64,000 nt of DNA from Pseudomonas fortuita (GTDB lineage: Bacteria; Pseudomonadota; Gammaproteobacteria; Pseudomonadales; Pseudomonadaceae), in assembly GCF_026898135.2 (NCBI RefSeq), contig NZ_CP114035.2, forward strand, positions 4,505,501 through 4,569,500, read 5' to 3'. Of the stretch, positions 24,983 through 33,791 are shown one piece after another. The number at the start of each line of letters is the position of its first letter. Position 1 is the stretch's first letter. The position numbers and the translations under genes were made by a program. Under the pieces are notes generated by a model that did no database searches, had not been told where the DNA came from, and worked only from the letters and a program-made list of their open reading frames with translations.

Positions 24983-27226
24983 TCAAATACGCCGTGCGGC
25001 GTAACGCTTGAGCATGCTCGGGACATCGAGAATCAACGCGATACGACCGTCACCGGTGATGGTGGCCCCGGACATGCCCGGGGTGCCCTGCAACATCTTG
25101 CCCAGCGGCTTGATTACCACTTCTTCCTGGCCCACCAGTTGATCGACGACAAAGCCGATGCGCTGCGTGCCAACCGACAGGATCACTACGTGGCCCTCGT
25201 GCTGCTCTTCGTGCACCTGGCCCTGTACCAGCCAGCGCTTGAGGTAGAACAGCGGCAGCGCCTTGTCGCGCACGATCACCACTTCCTGGCCGTCGACCAC
25301 GTTGGTGCGCGACAGGTCGAGGTGGAAGATTTCGTTGACGTTGACCAGCGGGAAGGCAAACGCCTGGTTGCCCAGCATCACCATCAGGGTGGGCATGATC
25401 GCCAAGGTCAGCGGCACCTTGATGACGATCTTCGAGCCCTGGCCCTTGGCCGAGTAGATATTGATCGATCCGTTGAGCTGGGAAATCTTGGTTTTCACCA
25501 CGTCCATGCCCACGCCACGGCCAGACACGTCGGAAATCTCGGTCTTGGTCGAGAAGCCCGGGGCGAAGATCAGGTTGTAGCAGTCCGATTCACTCAGGCG
25601 CTCAGCGGCATCCTTGTCCATCAGGCCTTTTTCCACGGCCTTGGCACGCAGGATGTTCGGGTCCATGCCCTTGCCGTCGTCAGAGATCGACAGCAGGATG
25701 TGATCACCTTCCTGTTCGGCCGACAGCACCACACGGCCGGTGCGGGCCTTGCCAGAGGCTTCACGCTCATCGGGCATCTCGACACCATGGTCGACGGCGT
25801 TACGCACCAGGTGCACCAACGGGTCGGCCAGGGCCTCGACCAGGTTCTTGTCCAGGTCAGTCTCTTCGCCGACCAGCTCCAGGTTGATCTCTTTCTTCAA
25901 CTGGCGGGCAAGGTCGCGCACCAGGCGCGGGAAGCGGCCGAACACTTTCTTGATCGGCTGCATGCGGGTTTTCATCACCGCCGTCTGCAGGTCGGCAGTG
26001 ACCACGTCGAGGTTGGACACGGCCTTGGACATGGCCTCGTCGCCGCTGTTCAGGCCCAGGCGTACCAGGCGGTTACGCACCAGCACCAGTTCGCCGACCA
26101 TGTTCATGATTTCGTCCAGGCGCGCGGTGTCAACGCGGACCGTGGTTTCCGCTTCGCTGACGGCATGCTTCTCTGCTGCCGGCGCCGGTGCACGAGGGGC
26201 CGGCGCAGGCTTGCTGGTGGCCGCGGGTGCGGGGGCAGCAGGGGCTGGCTTGGCGACCGGCTGGCTGTCGGCCTTGGCTTGAGCAGGCGCTTGCACCTTG
26301 GCAACAGCCGGGGCCTCGACCGCAGCAACGTCACCACCAAACTTGCCCTTACCGTGCAACTGGTCCAGCAGGGCCTCGAACTCGTGCTCGCTGATTTCGT
26401 CGCCGGCGGCGCTGTTGTCAACCGCGACCGGCGCCGGCGCGCTGGCGGCAGGCAAGGCATCGGCCTGGAATGTGCCCTTGCCATGCAACTGGTCGAGTAA
26501 CGATTCGAATTCTTCGTCGGTAATTTCGTCGCTTGCCGCGTCTGCAGGCACGGCGACCGGCTGTACCGCGACTTCGACACTGAACTGGCCTTTGCCGTGC
26601 AACTGGTCGAGCAGCGACTCGAATTCGGCGTCAGTGATTTCGTCACCTTCGCCACTGCCAGCCTCGCCCTGCATCTGCTCGTCGACCGCGGCTTGCGCCT
26701 TGACCGCATCGAGCGAGTCGAGCAACTGCTCAAACTCGCTGTCGGTGATGTCCTGTTCATCGGCAGGGGCCGTGGCCGCAACCGGCGCCTCGGCTGACGG
26801 TGCCGCTGCAACAGGCGCTTGGGCAACCTCGGCGCCACCGGGTTCGGCCAGCCGCGACAGGGCCGCCAGCAGCTCGGGCGTGGCCGGGGTAACCTCGGCA
26901 CGCTCGCGCACCTGCCCGAACATGCTGTTGACCGTGTCGAGTGCCTCAAGCACCACATCCATCAGTTCCGCATCGACCCGGCGCTCACCTTTGCGCAGGA
27001 TGTCGAACACGTTCTCGGCGATATGGCAGCACTCCACCAGCTCGTTCAGCTGAAGGAAGCCGGCGCCCCCTTTTACAGTGTGGAAACCGCGAAAGATCGC
27101 ATTGAGCAAGTCGGCATCGTCGGGTCGGCTTTCCAGCTCGACCAGTTGCTCGGACAGTTGCTCAAGAATTTCGCCGGCTTCTACCAGGAAATCCTGGAGG
27201 ATTTCTTCATCGGCGCCGAAGCTCAT
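24983..27226 (-). CDS. cheA: Chemotaxis histidine kinase CheA
   Basis: A 747-residue kinase. P1 (Hpt) carries the phosphorylated H49 in [10 protein letters not shown]; a long linker (about 130-360) replaces a typical P2 domain; dimerisation starts at about 362 (T-T-V-R-V-D), then the ATPase domain ([18 protein letters not shown]) and a CheW-like regulatory domain. The linker has four copies of a motif [18 protein letters not shown] at 159-172 (shortened), 196-213, 234-251 and 277-294, separated by Ala/Pro-rich stretches. Start ATG 27226 has AAGGAG 8 bases upstream. Confidence 0.95.
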   Translation of the reverse strand: MSFGADEEILQDFLVEAGEILEQLSEQLVELESRPDDADLLNAIFRGFHTVKGGAGFLQLNELVECCHIAENVFDILRKGERRVDAELMDVVLEALDTVNSMFGQVRERAEVTPATPELLAALSRLAEPGGAEVAQAPVAAAPSAEAPVAATAPADEQDITDSEFEQLLDSLDAVKAQAAVDEQMQGEAGSGEGDEITDAEFESLLDQLHGKGQFSVEVAVQPVAVPADAASDEITDEEFESLLDQLHGKGTFQADALPAASAPAPVAVDNSAAGDEISEHEFEALLDQLHGKGKFGGDVAAVEAPAVAKVQAPAQAKADSQPVAKPAPAAPAPAATSKPAPAPRAPAPAAEKHAVSEAETTVRVDTARLDEIMNMVGELVLVRNRLVRLGLNSGDEAMSKAVSNLDVVTADLQTAVMKTRMQPIKKVFGRFPRLVRDLARQLKKEINLELVGEETDLDKNLVEALADPLVHLVRNAVDHGVEMPDEREASGKARTGRVVLSAEQEGDHILLSISDDGKGMDPNILRAKAVEKGLMDKDAAERLSESDCYNLIFAPGFSTKTEISDVSGRGVGMDVVKTKISQLNGSINIYSAKGQGSKIVIKVPLTLAIMPTLMVMLGNQAFAFPLVNVNEIFHLDLSRTNVVDGQEVVIVRDKALPLFYLKRWLVQGQVHEEQHEGHVVILSVGTQRIGFVVDQLVGQEEVVIKPLGKMLQGTPGMSGATITGDGRIALILDVPSMLKRYAARRI

Positions 27227-27238
27227 CAAACGTGCTCC

Positions 27239-28027
27239 TTAAAAACCCAGGCTGGACAGCAAATCATCGACATCGTCCTGACCGGACACAACGTCTTCAC
27301 GCTTATCGGCATGAATCTGCGGACCTTCACCCCGAGTCGGATGTTTTTCTAGATCTTTTTCTGCGCGCAGTTGATCGTGGTCATGCTGGATACCGGCAAA
27401 GCGGTCGACCTGGCTGGCCATCAGCACCAGTTTGAGCAGGTTGCTTTCCACCTCGGTCACCAGCGTGGTGACGCGTTTGATCACCTGCCCGGTCAGGTCC
27501 TGATAGTCCTGAGCCAGCAGAATGTCGTTGAGGTGGCCGGCAACCTTGCGGTTACCTTCAGCGCTGTGCGTGAGGAAACTGTCGACGCGTTTGACCAGGT
27601 CACGGAACTCCGGCGCTGCCACTTCGCGGCGCATGAAGCGCTGCCAGTCGGTACTCAGGGCCTTCGCTTCGCTGGCCAGGTCGTTGAGCACCGGGGTGCT
27701 TTCCTCGACCAGGTCCATGGTGCGGTTGGCCGCACCCTCGGTCAGCTTGACCACGTACGACAGGCGCTCGGTAGCGTCGGTTATCTGCGACACCTCCTCG
27801 GCCTGTGGCATGGTCGGGTCGATCTGGAAGCTGACGATAGCGCTGTGCAACTCGCGGGTCAGCTTGCCGACCTCCTGGTACAGGCCACGGTCGCGAGTCT
27901 GGTTCAGCTCATGAATCAGCTGTACCGCCTCGCCGAAACGGCCCCGCTCCAGGCTTTCGACCAACTCCTGGGCATGTTTCTTCAGGGTCGATTCGAACTC
28001 CCCCAAAGACGTTTGTGATGAATCCAT
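27239..28027 (-). CDS. cheZ: CheY-P phosphatase CheZ
   Basis: A 262-residue, largely helical protein that dephosphorylates CheY-P. The catalytic region with D-I-L-L-A-Q-D-Y-Q-D-L-T-G-Q-V (Q-D-x-x-D-L-T-G-Q signature) is present, and the C-terminus D-D-V-D-D-L-L-S-S-L-G-F is the CheY-binding peptide. Ends 12 bases before the cheA ATG; second gene of the chemotaxis operon. Confidence 0.95.
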   Translation of the reverse strand: MDSSQTSLGEFESTLKKHAQELVESLERGRFGEAVQLIHELNQTRDRGLYQEVGKLTRELHSAIVSFQIDPTMPQAEEVSQITDATERLSYVVKLTEGAANRTMDLVEESTPVLNDLASEAKALSTDWQRFMRREVAAPEFRDLVKRVDSFLTHSAEGNRKVAGHLNDILLAQDYQDLTGQVIKRVTTLVTEVESNLLKLVLMASQVDRFAGIQHDHDQLRAEKDLEKHPTRGEGPQIHADKREDVVSGQDDVDDLLSSLGF

Positions 28028-28047
28028 GGCGCGCCCCCTGACGTGAC

Positions 28048-28422
28048 TCAGCCGTTGACGCGTTCGAAGATCTTCTCGATCTTTTCTTTGAGCACCTGGG
28101 CGGTGAACGGCTTGACCACATAGCCATTGACGCCGGCCTGGGCCGCTTCGATGATCTGGTCGCGCTTGGCCTCGGCAGTCACCATCAGTACCGGCATGGT
28201 TTTCAGCTTTTCACTGGCACGCACTTTACGCAGCAGGTCGATACCGGACATGCCGGGCATGTTCCAGTCGGTCACCAGGAAGTCGTAGTGGCCGTTTTCC
28301 AGCATCGGCAGCGCCGTGGTGCCATCGTCGGCTTCTTCGGTGTTGGTGAAGCCCAAGTCACGCAACAGGTTCTTGATGATCCGCCGCATCGTCGAAAAGT
28401 CGTCAACGATGAGGATTTTCAT
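28048..28422 (-). CDS. cheY: Chemotaxis response regulator CheY
   Basis: A 124-residue single-domain receiver: acidic pair in I-L-I-V-D-D, phosphoacceptor in L-V-T-D-W-N-M-P-G, switch Thr in M-V-T-A-E-A, and Lys in V-V-K-P-F-T. Binds FliM and CheZ. The ATG at 28422 gives the standard family N-terminus M-K-I-L-I-V-D-D. However, the only strong Shine-Dalgarno (GGAGG, 28440-28444) lies 17 bases before it and 5 bases before an in-frame TTG at 28434, so a form with four more residues (M-D-K-N) is possible. Confidence 0.95.
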   Translation of the reverse strand: MKILIVDDFSTMRRIIKNLLRDLGFTNTEEADDGTTALPMLENGHYDFLVTDWNMPGMSGIDLLRKVRASEKLKTMPVLMVTAEAKRDQIIEAAQAGVNGYVVKPFTAQVLKEKIEKIFERVNG

Positions 28423-28460
28423 GTTCTTGTCCAATTAGACCTCCAAGCAGTCTCAAACGC

Positions 28461-28476
28461 GCCCGGCCGACCGGGC
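28461..28476 (-). terminator. Possible terminator or attenuator between fliA and cheY
   Basis: GCCCGG and CCGGGC form a 6-base GC stem with a 4-base loop, followed on the minus strand by GCGTTTGAG. The T-run is short, so it is a weak terminator at best. It lies in the 120-base gap between fliA and cheY and may separate the two transcripts only partly. Confidence 0.35.
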
Positions 28477-28499
28477 ACGCACTCATTCAATTCGGTACA

Positions 28500-28524
28500 A
28501 CGTGGAAAACGCACGTGGAAAACG
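28500..28524. repeat. Tandem 12-base direct repeat before cheY
   Basis: ACGTGGAAAACG occurs twice (28500-28511 and 28513-28524), one base apart, just after the fliA stop codon. It has the size and spacing of a regulator binding site upstream of the chemotaxis operon. Confidence 0.6.
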
Positions 28525-28542
28525 ACTGCAACGACCCCGGGC

Positions 28543-29283
28543 TCAACGTGCCCGCCATTCCCCCAGGCGGCTACGCAGGCGCGCGGCACATTGGCTGTGC
28601 AACTGGCTGACCCGTGATTCGCTGACCCCAAGCACCTCGCCGATTTCCTTGAGGTTCAGCTCTTCGTCGTAGTACAGCGCCAATACCAGGCGCTCACGCT
28701 CCGGCAGGTTGGCAATGGCCTCGGTCAGGGCAGCCTGGAAGCGTTCGTCCTCAAGGCCACGTGCAGGTTCGACGTGGCCACTGGCGCCATCCTCATGCAG
28801 CCCTTCGTGTTCGCCGTCCTGCAACAGGTCGTCAAAGCTGAACAGGCGGCTGCCCAAGGTATCGTTCAAGATCCCGTAGTAATCATCGAGACTCAACTGG
28901 AGTTCGGCAGCAACTTCATGATCTTTAGCGTCTCGACCGGTTCTGGCTTCAACGGCACGCATCGCGTCACTGACCATGCGGGTGTTGCGGTGCACCGAAC
29001 GCGGTGCCCAGTCGCCCTTGCGCACCTCGTCCAGCATGGCCCCGCGGATGCGGATGCCGGCATAGGTTTCAAAGCTGGCGCCTTTGCTGGCGTCATACTT
29101 GTTGGCCACTTCAAGCAGGCCGATCATGCCGGCCTGGATCAGGTCCTCGACCTGCACGTTGGCCGGCAACCGCGCCAACAGGTGGTAGGCAATGCGCTTC
29201 ACCAGCGGGGCGTAGCGTTCGATCAGCTCGTACTGGCCGTCTTTCGCTGCCCGGCTGTACATCTTGAAGCCGCTGGCATTCAT
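28543..29283 (-). CDS. fliA: RNA polymerase sigma factor FliA (sigma-28)
   Basis: A 246-residue sigma factor of the FliA branch. Region 2 (Y-A-P-L-V-K-R-I-A-Y-H-L, D-L-I-Q-A-G-M-I-G-L-L-E), the G-D-W-A-P-R-S-V segment of region 3 and region 4 helix-turn-helix (L-N-L-K-E-I-G-E-V-L-G-V-S-E-S-R-V-S-Q) are all intact. Directs transcription of flagellin and other late genes. ATG 29283 overlaps the fleN stop (ATGA). An earlier in-frame start would lie inside fleN. Confidence 0.95.
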   Translation of the reverse strand: MNASGFKMYSRAAKDGQYELIERYAPLVKRIAYHLLARLPANVQVEDLIQAGMIGLLEVANKYDASKGASFETYAGIRIRGAMLDEVRKGDWAPRSVHRNTRMVSDAMRAVEARTGRDAKDHEVAAELQLSLDDYYGILNDTLGSRLFSFDDLLQDGEHEGLHEDGASGHVEPARGLEDERFQAALTEAIANLPERERLVLALYYDEELNLKEIGEVLGVSESRVSQLHSQCAARLRSRLGEWRAR

Positions 29284-30113
29284 AGCACGGGTCCCGCGCT
29301 GGTGGGCTGCACCAGACGCTCGACAAAGAACTCCAGGTGACCGCGCGGATTGGCCGGCAGCGGCCAACTGTCAACCTTCTGGGCAATCGCCTTGAAGGCC
29401 AGCGCGCACTTGGAGCGTGGGAACGCTTCGTAGACGGCGCGCTGCTTCTGCACCGCCTTGCGCACGCACTCGTCGTACGGCACGGCACCCACGTACTGCA
29501 GGGCCACATCGAGGAAGCGGTCGGTGACCTTGGTCAGCTTGGCGAACAGGTTGCGCCCTTCCTGCGGGCTCTGCGCCATGTTGGCCAGCACACGGAAACG
29601 ATTCATCCCGTAGTCGCGGTTGAGCAGTTTGATCAGGGCGTAGGCATCGGTGATCGAGGTGGGCTCGTCACACACTACCAGCAGCACTTCCTGGGCGGCG
29701 CGAACGAAGCTGACCACCGACTCACCAATCCCCGCTGCAGTGTCGATCACCAGCACGTCGAGGTTGTCGCCGACTTCACTGAACGCCTGGATAAGACCGG
29801 CATGCTGGGCCGGGGCCAGGTGCACCATGCTCTGGGTGCCCGAGGCTGCGGGGACGATGCGCACGCCGCCAGGGCCCTGCAACATCACGTCACGCAGCTC
29901 ACAGCGCCCTTCGATGACATCGGCCAGGGTACGTTTGGGGGTAAGGCCCAGCAACACGTCGACGTTGGCCAGGCCCAGGTCGGCGTCCAGCAGCATGACC
30001 CTGCGGCCAAGCTCGGCCAGCGCCAGGGACAAGTTCACTGAAACGTTAGTCTTGCCGACGCCACCTTTGCCACCGGTCACGGCGATCACCTGTACGGGAT
30101 GCATGCTACCCAT
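29280..30113 (-). CDS. fleN: Flagellar number regulator FleN (FlhG)
   Basis: A 277-residue MinD/ParA-like ATPase with the deviant Walker A G-G-K-G-G-V-G-K-T (14-22), D-A-D-L-G-L-A-N and I-D-T-A-A-G-I-G. In pseudomonads it binds and restrains FleQ and so limits flagellar number. Lies 93 bases after flhF and overlaps fliA. Confidence 0.95.
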   Translation of the reverse strand: MGSMHPVQVIAVTGGKGGVGKTNVSVNLSLALAELGRRVMLLDADLGLANVDVLLGLTPKRTLADVIEGRCELRDVMLQGPGGVRIVPAASGTQSMVHLAPAQHAGLIQAFSEVGDNLDVLVIDTAAGIGESVVSFVRAAQEVLLVVCDEPTSITDAYALIKLLNRDYGMNRFRVLANMAQSPQEGRNLFAKLTKVTDRFLDVALQYVGAVPYDECVRKAVQKQRAVYEAFPRSKCALAFKAIAQKVDSWPLPANPRGHLEFFVERLVQPTSAGPVL

Positions 30114-30206
30114 GTCTGTTCTTTACCTTGTCTCGCTGGGACTCAGGCCACACGTGGGGCAATTCTGCGTACCCCTTGGCATAGCTACTTTGCACACGCT
30201 TCATGG

Positions 30207-31514
30207 TCAACCCGCTCGCCGGGGGTTGTGATAGAGATCAGCGAACATGTCGGCCATGGCCTCTTCGCTGGGCTCGTCCTGCTGCTGCACATTGACCGCA
30301 CGGGAGACCAGCTGGTGGCCGCGCGGCAGGTGCAGGTCGTCAGGAATGCGCGGGCCATCGGTCAGGTAGGCCACGGGCAGTTCATGACTGATGGCAAGGC
30401 TCAGCACATCGCCAAGGCTTGCCGTTTCATCCAGCTTGGTCAGGATGCAACCGGCCAGACCACAACGTTTGTAGCTGTGGTAGGCGGCGGTCAGCACCTG
30501 TTTCTGGCTGGTGGTGGCCAGCACCAGGTAATTCTTCGCGGCAATGCCACGCCCGGCCAAGGTTTCCAGCTGCATGCGCAGTGCCGGGTCGCTGGCCTGC
30601 AGGCCGGCGGTATCAATCAGCACAACGCGCTTGCGCAACAGCGGTTCCAGCGCCGCGGCCAGGGACTGGCCCGGGTCGACGTAGGTCACTGGCACGTTGA
30701 GGATGCGGCCCAGGGTCTTGAGCTGCTCCTGCGCGCCGATACGAAAGCTGTCCATGCTCACCAGCGCCAGGTTCTGCGCGCCGTACTTGAGCACGTAGCG
30801 GGCAGCCAGCTTGGCCAGGGTAGTGGTCTTGCCCATGCCGGCAGGGCCGACCATGGCAATCACCCCGCCCTCTTCGATCGGCTCGATTTCCGGCATTTCG
30901 ATCATCCGCGCCAGGTGCGCCAGCAGCATGCGCCAAGCCTGGCGAGGCTCTTCGATCTCGGTGGTGAGGTCCAGCAGCTCACGGGCGATCGGCCCGGACA
31001 GGCCGATACGCTGCAGACGGCGCCAGAGATTGGCCTGCTGTGGCTTGCTGCCTTGCAGCTGGTTCCAGGCCAGCGAACCGAGCTGCACTTCCAGCAACTC
31101 GCGCAGGCCCGACAGCTCGGAGCGCATCGCATCGAACAGGCGCGGGTCGACCGGCGCGGCAGCCGGGGCAGCGGCGGGCTCAGGGGCATCGACGTGCGGC
31201 TCGATCAACGGCTCGGCGGCCGTCAGCGACTGCCCGGCAAACAATTGGCGGTTGTTGTCGCTGCTGTCCTGGCGGTGGTCCAGCTCGGCCTGGGCGGTAG
31301 CGATGCGCGTGTGGGTCTTGCGCAGCTCTTGTTCCAGCTCGGCGTTAGGCACGCGCGGGGCCAGGGCGGACAGCTTGTAGTCCAGCGCGGCCGTCAGTTC
31401 GACACCACCGGCAATGCGGCGATTGCCAATGATCGCGGCATCGGCGCCCAGCTCGTCACGGACCAGTTTCATGGCCTGACGCATATCGGCGGCGAAAAAT
31501 CGCTTAACTTGCAT
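30207..31514 (-). CDS. flhF: Flagellar placement GTPase FlhF
   Basis: A 435-residue SRP-type GTPase. A variable basic N-terminal region (M-Q-V-K-R-F-F-A-A-D) and a Pro/Ala linker precede the N and G domains with G-P-A-G-M-G-K-T-T-T (near residue 220), I-D-T-A-G and T-K-L-D-E-T-A. Marks the cell pole where the flagellum is built. 11 bases after flhA. Confidence 0.95.
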   Translation of the reverse strand: MQVKRFFAADMRQAMKLVRDELGADAAIIGNRRIAGGVELTAALDYKLSALAPRVPNAELEQELRKTHTRIATAQAELDHRQDSSDNNRQLFAGQSLTAAEPLIEPHVDAPEPAAAPAAAPVDPRLFDAMRSELSGLRELLEVQLGSLAWNQLQGSKPQQANLWRRLQRIGLSGPIARELLDLTTEIEEPRQAWRMLLAHLARMIEMPEIEPIEEGGVIAMVGPAGMGKTTTLAKLAARYVLKYGAQNLALVSMDSFRIGAQEQLKTLGRILNVPVTYVDPGQSLAAALEPLLRKRVVLIDTAGLQASDPALRMQLETLAGRGIAAKNYLVLATTSQKQVLTAAYHSYKRCGLAGCILTKLDETASLGDVLSLAISHELPVAYLTDGPRIPDDLHLPRGHQLVSRAVNVQQQDEPSEEAMADMFADLYHNPRRAG

Positions 31515-31525
31515 TATCCACTACC

Positions 31526-33655
31526 TCAGCCGTTAGGGCCCACGGTGGCAACGATGGTGACTTGCTTGTTGTCCGGTATTTCCTGATACGCCAGCACATG
31601 CAAATTCGGTACAGCCAGGCGACCGAAACGCGACAGCATGGCGCGGATCGGGCCGGCGACCAGCAGGATGGCCGGCTGGCCCTGCATCTCCTGACGCTGG
31701 GCCGCTTCGATCAGCGAACGTTGCAGCTTCTCGGCCATGCTCGGCTCCAGAAGAACACCATCTTCCTGACCCTGCCCGGCCCTTTGCAGACTATTGAGCA
31801 AAATCTGTTCCAACCTTGGCTCCAGGGTAATCACTGGCAGCTCCGACTCAACGCCGACAATGCTTTGCACGATGGCGCGACACAATCCGACGCGCACCAC
31901 CGCCACCAGCGCGGCGGTATCTTGACTCTTGCCGGCGTTGTTCGCGATGGCTTCGGCAATACTGCGAATATCGCGCACCGGCACCTGTTCCGACAACAGC
32001 GCTTGCAGCACCTTGAGCAGGCCCGACAAGGAAATGACACCGGGCACCAGCTCTTCTGCAAGTTTAGGCGATGCCTTGGACAGTACCTGCAGCAGTTGCT
32101 GAACCTCTTCGTGGCCGATCAGCTCGTGACAGTGCTTCTGCAAGATCTGGTTGAGGTGGGTGGCCACCACGGTGCTTGCGTCGACCACGGTGTAGCCCAG
32201 CGACTGCGCCTGTGAACGCTGGCCGACATCGATCCACACCGCCTCCAGGCCAAACGCCGGGTCGCGTGCGGCAATGCCGTTGAGGGTGCCGAACACTTGC
32301 CCAGGGTTGATCGCCAGCTCCCGGTCCGGGTAAATCTCCGCTTCGGCCAGGATTACCCCCATCAGGGTCAGGCGATAGGCGCTGGGCTGCAGGTCGAGGT
32401 TGTCGCGAATATGCACGGTGGGCATGAGGAAACCCAGGTCCTGGGACAGCTTCTTGCGCACACCCTTGATCCGCGCCAGCAACTGGCCGCCCTGGTTGCG
32501 GTCGACCAGCGGGATCAGCCGGTAGCCGACTTCCAGGCCGATCATGTCGATGGGCGTCACGTCGTCCCAGCCCAGTTCCTTGGTATCAAGCGCGCGCTGC
32601 GGCGAGGGCAGCAGGTCTTGCTGCCGCTGCGCCTCCTGCTGCGCGTCCAGCTTGGCCTTGTGCTGCTTCTTCCACACCAGGTAGGCACCGCCACAGGCCA
32701 GCAGGCCAAGGCCGAGGAAGGCCACGTGGGGCATGCCAGGCACCAGCCCCATGACGATCATCAGCGCGCCGGACACCGCCAGCGCCTTGGGCGAATCGAA
32801 CATCTGCCGGTTGATCAGCTTGCCCATGTCCTCGGAGCCCGAGGCACGGGTAACCATGATTGCGGCGGCAGTGGACAGCAGCAGGGATGGCAATTGCGCC
32901 ACCAAACCGTCACCGATGGTCAGCAAGGCGTACACCTTGCCGGCATCACCGAAACTCATGCCGTGCTGCAGCATGCCGATCAGCATGCCGCCAATCAGGT
33001 TGATGAACAGGATAAGCAGGCCGGCAATGGCGTCACCGCGCACGAACTTGCTGGCACCGTCCATCGAGCCGTAGAACTCCGCCTCCTGCGCCACCTCGGC
33101 ACGGCGGTGCTTGGCCTGGGCCTGGTCGATCAGGCCGGCGTTGAGGTCGGCGTCGATGGCCATCTGCTTGCCGGGCATGGCGTCGAGGGTGAAACGCGCG
33201 CTCACCTCCGAAATACGCCCGGCACCCTTGGTCACCACCACGAAGTTGATGATCATGAGGATGGCAAACACCACGGCACCGACCACGTAGTTGCCGCCGA
33301 TCACCACCTCACCGAAGGCCTGGATTACCTTACCGGCAGCACCATGGCCCTCCTGGCCGTGCAGCATGACCACACGGGTGGACGCCACGTTCAGGGCCAG
33401 GCGCAACAGCGTGGCCACCAGCAGGATGGTGGGGAAGGCGGCAAAGTCCAGTGGGCGCAGGGCGTACACGCAGACCAGCAGCACCACGATCGACAGGGCG
33501 ATGTTGAAGGTGAAGAACACGTCGAGCAGGAACGGCGGTATCGGCAACATCATCATTGCCAACATCACCAGCAGCAGCAACGGCACACCCAGATTGCCCC
33601 GGCCGAGGCCGGCCAGGTTGTTGCGGGCGTTGCTGATTAACTGAGTGCGATCCAC
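31526..33655 (-). CDS. flhA: Flagellar export apparatus protein FlhA
   Basis: A 709-residue export gate protein: N-terminal membrane half with about eight helices and the conserved loop (G-R-I-S-E-V-S-A-R-F-T-L-D-A-M-P-G-K-Q-M), and a large cytoplasmic half that docks chaperone-substrate complexes. Start chosen at GTG 33655 (M-D-R-T-Q-L), with AGAGGA 6 bases upstream; this gives the usual length. First gene of flhA-flhF-fleN-fliA, with a sigma-54 promoter upstream. Confidence 0.95.
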   Translation of the reverse strand: MDRTQLISNARNNLAGLGRGNLGVPLLLLVMLAMMMLPIPPFLLDVFFTFNIALSIVVLLVCVYALRPLDFAAFPTILLVATLLRLALNVASTRVVMLHGQEGHGAAGKVIQAFGEVVIGGNYVVGAVVFAILMIINFVVVTKGAGRISEVSARFTLDAMPGKQMAIDADLNAGLIDQAQAKHRRAEVAQEAEFYGSMDGASKFVRGDAIAGLLILFINLIGGMLIGMLQHGMSFGDAGKVYALLTIGDGLVAQLPSLLLSTAAAIMVTRASGSEDMGKLINRQMFDSPKALAVSGALMIVMGLVPGMPHVAFLGLGLLACGGAYLVWKKQHKAKLDAQQEAQRQQDLLPSPQRALDTKELGWDDVTPIDMIGLEVGYRLIPLVDRNQGGQLLARIKGVRKKLSQDLGFLMPTVHIRDNLDLQPSAYRLTLMGVILAEAEIYPDRELAINPGQVFGTLNGIAARDPAFGLEAVWIDVGQRSQAQSLGYTVVDASTVVATHLNQILQKHCHELIGHEEVQQLLQVLSKASPKLAEELVPGVISLSGLLKVLQALLSEQVPVRDIRSIAEAIANNAGKSQDTAALVAVVRVGLCRAIVQSIVGVESELPVITLEPRLEQILLNSLQRAGQGQEDGVLLEPSMAEKLQRSLIEAAQRQEMQGQPAILLVAGPIRAMLSRFGRLAVPNLHVLAYQEIPDNKQVTIVATVGPNG

Positions 33656-33681
33656 CGCGAGTCCTCTTGATGCAAAACTTT

Positions 33682-33706
33682 GACGCCCAGGGGGCGCCTG
33701 GGCGTG
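33682..33706 (-). promoter_or_regulatory. Hairpin at the predicted 5' end of the flhA transcript
   Basis: ACGCCCAGG and CCTGGGCGT (9 of 9 paired) enclose GGGCG. From the -12 element at 33712 the transcript would start near 33700, so the hairpin overlaps the start of transcription and may affect the leader or the promoter. Confidence 0.45.
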
Positions 33707-33710
33707 GCTT

Positions 33711-33726
33711 TGCAAGAAGCCTTCCA
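33711..33726 (-). promoter_or_regulatory. Sigma-54 promoter of flhA operon
   Basis: On the minus strand TGGAAGGCTTCTTGCA: GG and GC are exactly 10 bases apart, matching the -24/-12 consensus TGGCACG-N4-TTGCW. It lies about 56 bases upstream of the flhA GTG. Confidence 0.8.
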
Positions 33727-33791
33727 ACTTTGCTCGGTGGGAGATTTATGTTTCCTGTGCCCGCGAAAGGGCCAGAAGCCCTGACACAAGG

